Shown here: piece after piece, positions 6,819 through 12,751 of the stretch | Layout of the letters: each line of letters begins with the position of its first letter | Position numbering within the stretch: the stretch's first letter is position 1 | Source of the DNA: JBBRHH01 sp038222915 | Lineage (GTDB): Bacteria; Planctomycetota; Phycisphaerae; Tepidisphaerales; Tepidisphaeraceae | Reading direction: 5' to 3' | Assembly (NCBI GenBank): GCA_038222915.1 | Contig: JBBRHH010000117.1 | Span: 1 to 12,751 of the forward strand | Length of the DNA stretch: 12,751 nucleotides | Made by a program: the position numbers and the translations under genes | The notes under the pieces: model-generated | The model's database searches: none | Seen by the model: only the letters and a program-made list of their open reading frames with translations | What the model was told of the DNA's origin: nothing

Positions 6819-6837
6819 CTTCGTTATATAAACGAAG
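6819..6837 (+). terminator. Hairpin after ispE, possible terminator
   Basis: CTTCGTT (6819-6825) and AACGAAG (6831-6837) make a perfect 7-bp stem with loop ATATA, 48 bases after the ispE stop. No T tract follows, so a Rho-independent terminator of the standard kind is not shown; it may protect the 3' end or act with Rho. Confidence 0.4.
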
Positions 6838-6858
6838 GATTCAGGAACCTGTCGCGGG

Positions 6859-6902
6859 GACGATAGTCAAAGATCGTCAATGCATCGACTGTGTTGTTGA
6901 TG
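6859..6902 (+). promoter_or_regulatory. Two adjacent stem-loops upstream of spoVG
   Basis: GACGAT (6859-6864) pairs with ATCGTC (6873-6878) around an 8-base loop. Four bases on, CATCGAC (6883-6889) pairs with GTTGATG (6896-6902), with one G-U pair in RNA, around a 6-base loop. With the hairpin at 6819-6837 this gives three stem-loops within about 85 bases. They match no riboswitch that I recognise. Confidence 0.35.
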
Positions 6903-6943
6903 AGTGGTTTCCATCTAGCCTCTTCATCTCTGCAAGGTCAGTC

Positions 6944-6968
6944 GACAACTGTGGTTTGACAACTCTGG
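6944..6968. repeat. Direct repeat GACAACTNTGG, 14-bp period
   Basis: GACAACTGTGG (6944-6954) and GACAACTCTGG (6958-6968) differ at one base. The second copy overlaps TTGACA (6956-6961), a consensus -35 hexamer, although I see no good -10 at the right distance. A tandem operator for spoVG expression is possible. Confidence 0.5.
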
Positions 6969-6996
6969 ATGGCTTTTCAGACGAGAAGGGGTCCTT

Positions 6997-7521
6997 ATGC
7001 AGCTCACGGAAGTGCGCGTTAAATTGTGCGGTGGCCAGGCAGGCCGGTTAAAAGCGTTCTGCTCCCTCACCTTCGACCAGGCCTTCGTCATCCGCGATGT
7101 AAAACTCATCGATGGCAACGACGGACTCTTCCTCGCGATGCCCTCCCGCAAACTCTCCGACCACTGCCCCGAGTGCGACGAGAAAAATCACCTCCGGGCC
7201 CGCTTCTGCAACCACTGCGGCACCCGCCTCGACGAAACCCGGGTGCTGCGCCAGCAAAACCAGTCCCAGCAGCACAACGGCCCCGCCCGGATGAAACTCC
7301 ACGCCGACATCGCCCATCCCATCAACGCCGACTGCCGCTACGAAATCGAGCAGCGCGTCGTCGACGCCTATCACGAGGAAGTCGAAAAGAGCAAACGCCC
7401 GGGCTACATTGCGCCCAACCTTGACGGCGAGGATATGGATTTCTATGATGCCCAGCCCACTCGGCTGCATGATGCACCAAAAATGCATTACCGCCGAACG
7501 GGAACGACCGCCGGTCATTGA
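6997..7521 (+). CDS. spoVG: SpoVG homologue with inserted zinc ribbon
   Basis: Residues 1-52 (MQLTEVRVKL..., FCSLTFDQAFVIRDVKLIDG, GLFLAMPSRK) and residues 102-128 (HADIAHPINADCRYEIEQRV, DAYHEE) together make a complete SpoVG fold. SpoVG is a small nucleic-acid-binding regulator, known from division-site and sporulation phenotypes in Bacillus and from gene regulation in Staphylococcus and Borrelia. Between the two halves lies an insert of about 48 residues holding CPEC (Cys57, Cys60) and CNHC (Cys71, Cys74), a zinc ribbon, followed by a Gln/Asn-rich stretch. Ordinary SpoVG proteins have only a short turn here. A polar C-terminal tail (residues 129-174) follows. The start is supported by AAGGGG (6986-6991), five bases before the ATG. 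The gene follows ispE with a structured leader. Sporulation is not implied; the likely role is DNA/RNA-binding regulation. Confidence 0.88.
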   Translation: MQLTEVRVKLCGGQAGRLKAFCSLTFDQAFVIRDVKLIDGNDGLFLAMPSRKLSDHCPECDEKNHLRARFCNHCGTRLDETRVLRQQNQSQQHNGPARMKLHADIAHPINADCRYEIEQRVVDAYHEEVEKSKRPGYIAPNLDGEDMDFYDAQPTRLHDAPKMHYRRTGTTAGH

Positions 7522-7536
7522 TCGTTCAAACCGGCG
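7509..7536 (+). terminator. Long bulged hairpin across the spoVG stop codon
   Basis: CGCCGGT (7509-7515) pairs with ACCGGCG (7530-7536). Inside it, after a 2-base bulge, TTGA (7518-7521) pairs with TCAA (7526-7529) around a TCGT tetraloop, giving 11 base pairs in all. The stop codon TGA (7519-7521) is inside the stem. No T run follows, so this is a 3'-end structure or a factor-dependent terminator, not a classic intrinsic one. Confidence 0.5.
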
Positions 7537-7734
7537 ACCGAAGGACAATATATGAAGCTCGGATCCCCCCTATCTGTGCGACTTACGGTCGCTGTACGAT
7601 AGGCCGGCACCGCTTGCCCTCGCCTGACCTTTTGCAAGGATCCGCGTCGGCCGCGACCGGCCCACTCCATCCTATCGGCCTGTTTTACCGATTTTATTGT
7701 CCACCTAGTCACAGTCATTCTTCTCTAAATTACG

Positions 7735-7763
7735 TTGAACCACGGTGGGGATGCCCGTATCCT
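7735..7763 (+). promoter_or_regulatory. Candidate ilvB promoter
   Basis: TTGAAC (7735-7740) and TATCCT (7758-7763) are 17 bases apart, a good sigma70-type pair. The predicted transcript would begin near 7770, only a few bases before the hairpin at 7774-7789, leaving a leader of about 45 bases. The rest of the 295-base gap after spoVG shows no gene. Confidence 0.45.
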
Positions 7764-7773
7764 CAACCCATTG

Positions 7774-7789
7774 CCGGTCAAAAGACCGG
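7774..7789 (+). promoter_or_regulatory. Hairpin at the 5' end of the ilvB leader
   Basis: CCGGTC and GACCGG form a perfect 6-bp stem closed by an AAAA loop, 14 bases before the AAGAGG ribosome binding site (7803-7808). No leader peptide rich in Leu, Ile or Val is readable here, so classic attenuation is not supported. The hairpin could stabilise the 5' end or be an operator. Confidence 0.45.
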
Positions 7790-7816
7790 GATAATTACGG
7801 CCAAGAGGTAACCTCC

Positions 7817-9571
7817 ATGACGCTCATCGACCAGAACGTGAAGTCTTCCCAGCCCGCCACCGACGGCAAACCCCGCTACAAAGGGAAAACCGGAGCCAAG
7901 ATCTTCCACGAAATGCTCATCCAGCAGCATAAGGTGGAAATCATGTTCGGCTACCCGGGCGGCGCCATCCTCCCCGTCTTCGACGAACTCTATCGAACCC
8001 CCGCCAAGTTCATCCTCAACCGCCACGAACAAGCCTCCGGCCACTGCGCCGACGGCTACGCCCGCGTCACCGGAAAGCCCGGCATCTGCATCGTCACCTC
8101 CGGCCCCGGCGCAACCAACACCATCACTCCCCTCGCCACCGCACAGATGGATTCCATCCCCATCCTCGTCTTCAGCGGCCAGGTCGCCACCAAGGTGATC
8201 GGCAATGACGCCTTCCAGGAAGCCGACGTCACTGGCATCAGCCGCCCCTGCACCAAATGGAATTATCTGGTGAAGGACGTCCGCGAACTCCCCCGCGTCA
8301 TCAACGAAGCCTTCGCCATCGCCACTTCCGGCCGGCCGGGGCCCGTCCTCGTCGATCTGCCCAAGGATGTCACCACCGCAATCTGTCCCGAGGAAGTCAG
8401 CGACGCCCCGCGCGAGCACGTCATCTCCCGCAAGCGCCTCGCCATGAAAGACATCAACCACGCCCGCCAGGTCGAGCAGGCCGCTGAATTGATCAACCGC
8501 AGTGAAAAGCCCGTCCTCTACGTCGGCGGCGGAGCAATCATCGCCGGCGCACACGACGCCGTCCGCAAAATCGCCGAAAAGGGCAACATCCCCTGTACCA
8601 CCACCCTCCTCGGCCTCGGCGCCTTTGACGAAAACAGCCCGCGTAGCCTCCACATGCTCGGCATGCACGGAAGCGCCTACGCCAACTACGCCGTGCAGGA
8701 ATGCGACTGCCTGATCTCCGTGGGCGCTCGCTTCGACGACCGCGTCACCGGCAATCTCGCCACCTTCGCCCCCAACGCCAAGATCATCCACATCGACATC
8801 GACCCCTCTTCCATCAGCAAGAATGTCGACGTGGACGTGGCCGTCATCGGCGACGCCAGGGTCTCCCTCGAAGCCATGGCCGACCAGATCGAACACCGCC
8901 CGCGCAAAGCATGGTTCGAGCAGGTTGAAGGTTGGAAGAAGCGCTACCCCTTCAAATATTTCGATGACTCCAAGAACGCCAAACCCCAGTACGTCATCGA
9001 GGAATTGAACCGCCAGACCAAGGGCAACGCCATCATCACCACGGGCGTCGGCCAGCATCAGATGTGGGCCGCCCAGTTCTACCGCTGGACCCAGCCCCGC
9101 CAGATGATCACCTCCGGCGGCCTCGGTACCATGGGGTACGGCCTCCCCAGCGCCATCGGCGCGCAGCTTGGCAGCCCAGGCCGAACCGTTATCGACATCG
9201 ACGGCGATGCGTCATTCCAGATGACCTCCTACGAGCTCGCCACCATGGCCGAGTACAACATCCCCGTGAAAGTCTGCATCCTGAACAACGACTTCCAGGG
9301 CATGGTCAAGCAGTGGCAGGACCTCTTCTACCAGCGCCGCTACTCGCAGACGGCGATGAAGAACCCCAGCTTCGCGAAAATGGCCGAAGCCTACGGCATC
9401 AAGGGCATCCGCTGCGACGACAAGGCCGATGTGCCGAAGGTCGTCGACCAGATGCTAAGCCACGACGGCCCGGTGGTGGTCGACTTCTACGTCGAGCCCA
9501 ACGAGCACGTGTATCCCATGGTGCCCAGTGGCAAAGGCCTCCACGAAATGGAACTCGGCACGCTGGCTTAA
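7817..9571 (+). CDS. ilvB: Acetolactate synthase, catalytic (large) subunit
   Basis: The thiamine-diphosphate and FAD-dependent enzyme that condenses pyruvate with pyruvate or 2-oxobutyrate, the first common step of valine, leucine and isoleucine synthesis. Visible signs are YPGGAILPVFDEL and the cofactor-activating Glu71 (NRHEQASGH), SGPGATNTITPLATA, the ThDP/Mg site DGDASFQM (Asp464) with NND 27 residues later (Asn491), and GMVKQWQ with Trp500, the residue equivalent to the sulfonylurea-sensitive Trp of other AHAS enzymes. It has 584 residues, a full-length AHAS. The start at 7817 is chosen for AAGAGG (7803-7808) upstream and normal length; an in-frame ATG at 7745 lies upstream of the predicted transcript start. 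Codons are strongly C-ending. No ilvN/ilvH regulatory-subunit gene follows, although the two are often adjacent, so the partner must be elsewhere or absent. Confidence 0.96.
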   Translation: MTLIDQNVKSSQPATDGKPRYKGKTGAKIFHEMLIQQHKVEIMFGYPGGAILPVFDELYRTPAKFILNRHEQASGHCADGYARVTGKPGICIVTSGPGATNTITPLATAQMDSIPILVFSGQVATKVIGNDAFQEADVTGISRPCTKWNYLVKDVRELPRVINEAFAIATSGRPGPVLVDLPKDVTTAICPEEVSDAPREHVISRKRLAMKDINHARQVEQAAELINRSEKPVLYVGGGAIIAGAHDAVRKIAEKGNIPCTTTLLGLGAFDENSPRSLHMLGMHGSAYANYAVQECDCLISVGARFDDRVTGNLATFAPNAKIIHIDIDPSSISKNVDVDVAVIGDARVSLEAMADQIEHRPRKAWFEQVEGWKKRYPFKYFDDSKNAKPQYVIEELNRQTKGNAIITTGVGQHQMWAAQFYRWTQPRQMITSGGLGTMGYGLPSAIGAQLGSPGRTVIDIDGDASFQMTSYELATMAEYNIPVKVCILNNDFQGMVKQWQDLFYQRRYSQTAMKNPSFAKMAEAYGIKGIRCDDKADVPKVVDQMLSHDGPVVVDFYVEPNEHVYPMVPSGKGLHEMELGTLA

Positions 9572-9586
9572 TGTTGTTGGAGCAGC

Positions 9587-9799
9587 GTGGGCGAACACAA
9601 ATATGCCGGCATGACCGGCGAAGAAATATTGCGTCTCAAGAAGGGGTGCGTGAAAAACGCTCCCCTACCACGCGGTTCTCCTGACTGGAGCGACATCGAG
9701 CGTATGATGTGGGAGGAGATTGAAGCTGAAGCGAGCGATAACAACATCGGCTTCAAGGTGATTCGAAAACTGCTAACGGACCAGAGGTTCGACAAATGA
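9587..9799 (+). CDS. Toxin-domain-like small protein (70 aa)
   Basis: A 70-residue protein read from GTG at 9587, with TTGGAG (9577-9582) four bases upstream. It begins 15 bases after the ilvB stop and in the same frame. The sequence has an opening GMTGEEILRLKKG, a central KNAPLPRGSPDWSDI, then MMWEEIEAEA and the ending GFKVIRKLLTDQRFDK. From memory, this layout (APLP.GSP.W, W-E-E-I, KLL.D.RFDK) resembles C-terminal domains of polymorphic or RHS-type toxins and small free-standing relatives. I cannot name the family or its activity. Its stop overlaps the start of the next gene by ATGA, so the two are translationally coupled. Third codon positions are clearly more mixed than in ilvB, which hints at acquisition. 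There is no signal peptide or membrane segment. Confidence 0.7.
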   Translation: MGEHKYAGMTGEEILRLKKGCVKNAPLPRGSPDWSDIERMMWEEIEAEASDNNIGFKVIRKLLTDQRFDK

Positions 9800-10035
9800 T
9801 CACCAAGCCCGCAACTCTACTATCGTTCCTCCAGGAGCTTCGCGGAGCGAAGATCCACTACGAGCTCGCGCAACATCGCGATGAAGCAGTCATGGTGAAG
9901 GTGGCAGTTCCGGGAGAACGGTGGGAAATTGAATTCATGGAAGACGGAACGGTCGAGGCAGAGGTTTTCAAGAGCGATGGATCCATCCGCGATGCGTCCG
10001 CCATTCAGGAGCTCTTGGCCAAGCATTCGGATTAG
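9796..10035 (+). CDS. Partner of the toxin-like protein, putative immunity/antitoxin (79 aa)
   Basis: A 79-residue acidic protein whose ATG overlaps the preceding stop (ATGA). It starts with a helix (LLSFLQELRGAKIHYELAQH), continues with a beta-rich core, RDEAVMVKVAVPGERWEIEF and EDGTVEAEVFKSDG, and ends with a short helix (AIQELLAKHSD). This core (MV.VAVPGERWE.EF..DG....E.F.S.G) is one I associate with a widespread family of small bacterial proteins of unknown function, often next to small partner genes. The coupling and gene order (possible toxin first, partner second) suit an immunity or antitoxin role; this is inference. Two consecutive stops (TAGTAG) end the frame. Codon use is mixed as in its partner. 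Confidence 0.75.
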   Translation: MITKPATLLSFLQELRGAKIHYELAQHRDEAVMVKVAVPGERWEIEFMEDGTVEAEVFKSDGSIRDASAIQELLAKHSD

Positions 10036-10090
10036 TAGACCTTCACCGCAACGTCTGACTTCAGTGCGCTCACATTCGAGCGAGGCACCC

Positions 10091-10336
10091 ATGATCCGAA
10101 GAATCGTCCCAGAAGATTGGCAGAACGCGATCACGATCCAATTGGACAGCGACGCAGCCGAAAATCGTCAGGCGATTCAAGAGATTGAGAGCTGGGCGTC
10201 AGCGCACGGCTTCGCGCGTACGACGGAGTGCTTTCTACGGCAAGCGATTACGGCAGACGATCGCCGAATATTTCGCGGTATATGTTTCCGACCAGAGTCC
10301 GATGAACAGCGAACATTTGCCCAGACGAATCGGTAA
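10091..10336 (+). CDS. Small protein of unknown function (81 aa)
   Basis: I do not recognise this family. The start at 10091 is supported by GAGG (10082-10085) five bases upstream; the same frame is open further back but only as a shadow of the preceding gene. The protein opens MIRRIVPEDWQNAITIQLDS, has a helical middle (NRQAIQEIESWASAHGF) and a probable strand pair near ADDRRIFRGICF. The two halves suggest a small alpha/beta fold. No metal-binding or membrane motif is visible. It lies 55 bp after the putative immunity gene, shares its mixed codon use, and ends 12 bp from the convergent MFS gene, so it may be a third member of the same acquired group. Confidence 0.6.
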   Translation: MIRRIVPEDWQNAITIQLDSDAAENRQAIQEIESWASAHGFARTTECFLRQAITADDRRIFRGICFRPESDEQRTFAQTNR

Positions 10337-10348
10337 CCCTTCGTGTAA

Positions 10349-11650
10349 TCACGCCACCTCGGCCGCCATCTCATTGCCAGCCGCCTGATCCCCCACCACC
10401 GGCGTCGGATATTTCAACCGCATCGCCGCCGTCCATAGCGCCACCACCAGCACCAACACCCCGGCCGTCCAATACGGCCCCGTGTGCTTCCACAACGGAT
10501 AAGTCAGCCCAGCCACAATCGGCCCGATCACGCGCGCCAGACTGCTCAACCCGTGATACATTCCAAACGTCACCCCCTGCTCGCGCGGCCCCGCAAACTT
10601 CGACAGAAGCGAAGACAGCGTCGGCTGCTGCAAACTCCGACCCGTCGCATTCACCGCTCCCGCAAACAACAACAGCCACAGCACCGGCATCCACGCAATC
10701 CCCACCAGCCCGGCCATTCCCAGCGCCACAAAAATCGGCCCGAGAATCGCCAGCGGCCACTCGCCGACCCGCTTGTTCAATCGACCAATCAACCCACCCT
10801 GCACAATCGCAATGATCACCCCGATGAACGCATAGAAAAGCCCAACCTTCAGCCGCCCCCAGTGAAACGTCGCCGGCGCGCCAAGAAAAATCGCGATCGT
10901 GCTCTCCATCATCACAAACGCCGCCATCGTCACAAATCCAATCAGCAGAAACTGAACCACCGGCGCATTGCGCAGCACCGGAGCAAACTGGCTCGGATGC
11001 ATCCACGCTTCCACATCCAGTGGCTTATGCACCCGCGACTCTGGAAGCCGCGCCAGCGTCAGCAGCGCCGCCACAACACTGAACGCCGCCGCCACATATC
11101 CCGGAAGACTCACATCGATGTGCCCAAGAATCCCGCCCATCGCCGGCCCAACCGAAAACCCAATCCCAAACGCCGCGCCCAGCAATCCCATCCCCTTCGC
11201 GCGATTCTGCGCCGTCGTCACGTCGCTGATATAAGCCTGCGCCGTCGAAACATTTCCGCCGCTCAACCCATCGATGATCCGCGACAGGAAAACCAGCCGA
11301 AGCATCCAAGCCGGATCGCTCCAGTGCACGGTCGTCGCCACACCCAGCAGGATATATCCCACCGCGCTGCCAAACTGCGAGATCGCCAGGATCGGCCGGC
11401 GCCCAAACCGGTCGCTCAAAGCGCCCAGGATCGGCGCTGCGATAAACTGGCAGATCGAATAAATCGAAAACAGTAGCGTGACTTTCAGCGGATGTTCCTG
11501 CGATTCAGGAATGTAAAACGCCAGCAGCGGGATGATGATCCCGAAACCGATGAAGTCCGTGAACAGGATGAGAAAGATAATCCCCAGAGCGCCCTTGGGC
11601 GGGGGCGGCACGTCACTCGACTGATTTTCCAAAGGCAGCGGGTCCGACAT
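10349..11650 (-). CDS. MFS drug/H+ antiporter, TetA-like (DHA1)
   Basis: A 12-helix major facilitator of the DHA1 family, expected to export a small molecule in exchange for protons across the inner membrane. Signs are the first helix DFIGFGIIIPLLAFY (residues 32-46), motif A GALSDRFGRRP (76-86) in the loop after helix 2, a motif-B-like RIIDGLSGGN with Arg124, and motif C GLLGAAFGIGFSVGPAMGG (155-173), which marks the antiporters. The length of 433 residues fits. The substrate is unknown, and TetA likeness does not show tetracycline resistance. No ribosome binding site precedes the ATG, while TATAAC (11665-11660) lies only 9 bases upstream, so a leaderless transcript is possible. The TPR gene ends 51 bp upstream on the same strand, so co-transcription is also possible. 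Confidence 0.92.
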   Translation of the reverse strand: MSDPLPLENQSSDVPPPPKGALGIIFLILFTDFIGFGIIIPLLAFYIPESQEHPLKVTLLFSIYSICQFIAAPILGALSDRFGRRPILAISQFGSAVGYILLGVATTVHWSDPAWMLRLVFLSRIIDGLSGGNVSTAQAYISDVTTAQNRAKGMGLLGAAFGIGFSVGPAMGGILGHIDVSLPGYVAAAFSVVAALLTLARLPESRVHKPLDVEAWMHPSQFAPVLRNAPVVQFLLIGFVTMAAFVMMESTIAIFLGAPATFHWGRLKVGLFYAFIGVIIAIVQGGLIGRLNKRVGEWPLAILGPIFVALGMAGLVGIAWMPVLWLLLFAGAVNATGRSLQQPTLSSLLSKFAGPREQGVTFGMYHGLSSLARVIGPIVAGLTYPLWKHTGPYWTAGVLVLVVALWTAAMRLKYPTPVVGDQAAGNEMAAEVA

Positions 11651-11659
11651 AGGGCGGAC

Positions 11660-11665
11660 GTTATA
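11660..11665 (-). promoter_or_regulatory. -10-like element just before the MFS start
   Basis: TATAAC on the - strand ends 9 bases before the ATG at 11650. Transcription would begin within about three bases of the start codon, in line with the missing Shine-Dalgarno sequence. I found no good -35 at 16-18 bases, so the promoter is uncertain. Confidence 0.35.
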
Positions 11666-11701
11666 GCATGGCAGAGAGCGCCGAACGAGGGCAACTCCCC
11701 A

Positions 11702-12751
11702 TTACGCCTCGTTCGCACCAATCGCCAGCGGCACCACCCGCTCCGTCATGTCATCGCTGGGCCGCGGCCCAAGCACCTGCATTCCCTGCAACGCCACCCA
11801 CAACTGCCGCTGAAAGTCCTCGTTCGTATTGTTCAACGAAGCGGCCGTCTCCATCTGCTCCATTGCCAGATCGAATTCCATCTGATTGCAATAGATCAAT
11901 CCAAGCCGGTAATGCAGATCGGCCCACTGCGGCCTCAATTGCACCGCCAGCTCAAACGCCTGCATCGCCCCACGCGCATCGCCGCTTTCCTGCCGCGTCA
12001 GCCCAAGCTGAATCCACGCCTCTACATATCCAGGATTCTCTTCGACCGCCTGCTGCAATTCAGCGATCGCCCGCTCAAATCGACCCAGCACCTTCAGCAA
12101 CATTCCCTGCCGCACCCGAACATCAGTCCATGTTGGATGATCGGCCAGCACCATCGCATATCGATCCACCTGCTGCTGCAGCCATTCCCTTTGCGTGTCG
12201 TCTTCGCTGCTGGCAAGTTGCTGGGCCGGATCAAACGCATCGTCGACCGATTCCGCGGCCTCCGCCTGCAGCTCAAGCACTCCAAGCTGTACCAGCAACA
12301 CATCGCTGTTCCCCGCGATTCGCCCGGCGCTCTGAATCGTCTCCTGCGCCCGCTGCCCTTCGCCCATGCGATGCAGCGCCACCGCAAGCCCGATATACGC
12401 CTCGACGCTCTGTTCATTGATCGTGATCGACCGCTGAAAATGCTCCAGCGCCGGATTAATCCGCCCCATGCGAAGCTCATGACGCGCCAGCGCAATATGG
12501 CAATCCAGATAATCCGGATGCAGCGAAAGCGCCTTGGAATATTCATCCACCGCTGAAGTATCGTCCCCGCGATCCGAATACAGGTTCGCCAGCCGCAGCC
12601 GCAGATCCGGAAACTGCGGCTGCCGCACCACCCGATCGTTCAGGTGATCGAGCGCCTCATCCGTGTTCCCCAGCTGGGTGTGTTGCTCGGGGTTGTGGTG
12701 GTGGTTTTCGGTGTTGTGGGGGTGGTTGGTTTGGGGGTTGTGTTTTTGGGT
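11702..12751 (-). CDS. TPR repeat protein, 5' end beyond the window
   Basis: A tetratricopeptide-repeat protein for protein-protein contacts; no enzymatic domain is visible. A GTG at 12631 could be read as a start, but the frame stays open to the window edge and the codons before it still read as TPR (LGNTDEALDHLNDRVV), so the gene is taken as partial, with 349 residues visible. The first 26 or so visible residues are His/Asn/Pro-rich (TNHPHNTENHHHNPEQ), a likely disordered linker. About three repeats follow (for example LANLYSDRGDDTSAVDEYSK, then ALARHELRMGRINPALEHFQ). An acidic stretch (DDAFDPAQQLASSEDD) separates them from three or four C-terminal repeats (AWIQLGLTRQESGDARGAMQ, LHYRLGLIYCNQMEFDLAME). 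It may be secreted, membrane-tethered or fused to another domain upstream. The MFS gene lies 51 bp downstream. Confidence 0.88.
   Translation of the reverse strand, partial: TQKHNPQTNHPHNTENHHHNPEQHTQLGNTDEALDHLNDRVVRQPQFPDLRLRLANLYSDRGDDTSAVDEYSKALSLHPDYLDCHIALARHELRMGRINPALEHFQRSITINEQSVEAYIGLAVALHRMGEGQRAQETIQSAGRIAGNSDVLLVQLGVLELQAEAAESVDDAFDPAQQLASSEDDTQREWLQQQVDRYAMVLADHPTWTDVRVRQGMLLKVLGRFERAIAELQQAVEENPGYVEAWIQLGLTRQESGDARGAMQAFELAVQLRPQWADLHYRLGLIYCNQMEFDLAMEQMETAASLNNTNEDFQRQLWVALQGMQVLGPRPSDDMTERVVPLAIGANEA
12680..12751. repeat. G/T-rich low-complexity stretch
   Basis: The + strand is almost only G and T, with G runs at 12689-12692, 12718-12722, 12733-12737 and 12748-12750. On the - strand it encodes the His/Asn/Pro-rich segment of the TPR protein. 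Four G runs of three or more could allow a loose G-quadruplex, with one long loop. Confidence 0.6.

Noticed and set aside
7518..7811. Frame between spoVG and ilvB as an attenuation leader peptide
   Set aside because: It contains no run of Leu, Ile or Val codons, has no ribosome binding site, and begins inside the spoVG 3' hairpin.
9571..9684. ATG overlapping the ilvB stop that reads a 37-residue Arg-rich peptide
   Set aside because: It is the tail of a shadow frame across ilvB. The GTG at 9587 with TTGGAG and a coherent protein is the better reading.

Overview
The window looks like a piece of a GC-rich bacterial chromosome, most likely from the Planctomycetota (class Phycisphaerae or a close relative). 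This is an inference. It rests on the strong preference for C-ending codons, a SpoVG protein carrying a zinc ribbon directly downstream of ispE, a large MGH1-type glycoside hydrolase, secreted and lipoprotein hydrolases, and many single genes with their own leaders instead of long operons. I see no rRNA, tRNA, CRISPR array, insertion sequence or replication origin.

Left part (1-4475). About 540 bases without a convincing gene hold a ten-unit, 11-bp tandem array (205-314). A large GH63/MGH1-like glycosidase follows (545-3214), then an 86-residue unknown protein with a strong ribosome binding site (3283-3543) and an M48-type metallopeptidase lipoprotein (3558-4475). These three lie close together on the + strand and could be co-transcribed.

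Middle part (4476-9571). A small zinc-ribbon protein on the - strand (4508-4723) is divergent from a secreted SGNH/GDSL hydrolase (4883-5626). Next come ispE (isoprenoid precursor synthesis), a zinc-ribbon-bearing SpoVG homologue and ilvB (catalytic subunit of acetolactate synthase). The leaders between them hold promoter-like sequences, inverted repeats and several short stem-loops. No small regulatory subunit (ilvN/ilvH) follows ilvB.

Right part (9572-12751). Three small genes with visibly less biased codon use follow ilvB: a GTG-started 70-residue protein that resembles a free-standing toxin C-terminal domain, a 79-residue partner whose start overlaps its stop (ATGA), and an 81-residue unknown protein. 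The first two look like a toxin/immunity or toxin/antitoxin cassette. Converging on them from the - strand are a TetA-like MFS exporter and, upstream of it, a TPR protein whose reading frame runs off the right edge through a His/Asn/Pro-rich segment.

The observations most worth following are the two-gene cassette after ilvB, the zinc-ribbon SpoVG next to ispE, and the 11-bp G/T-rich array in front of the glycosidase.
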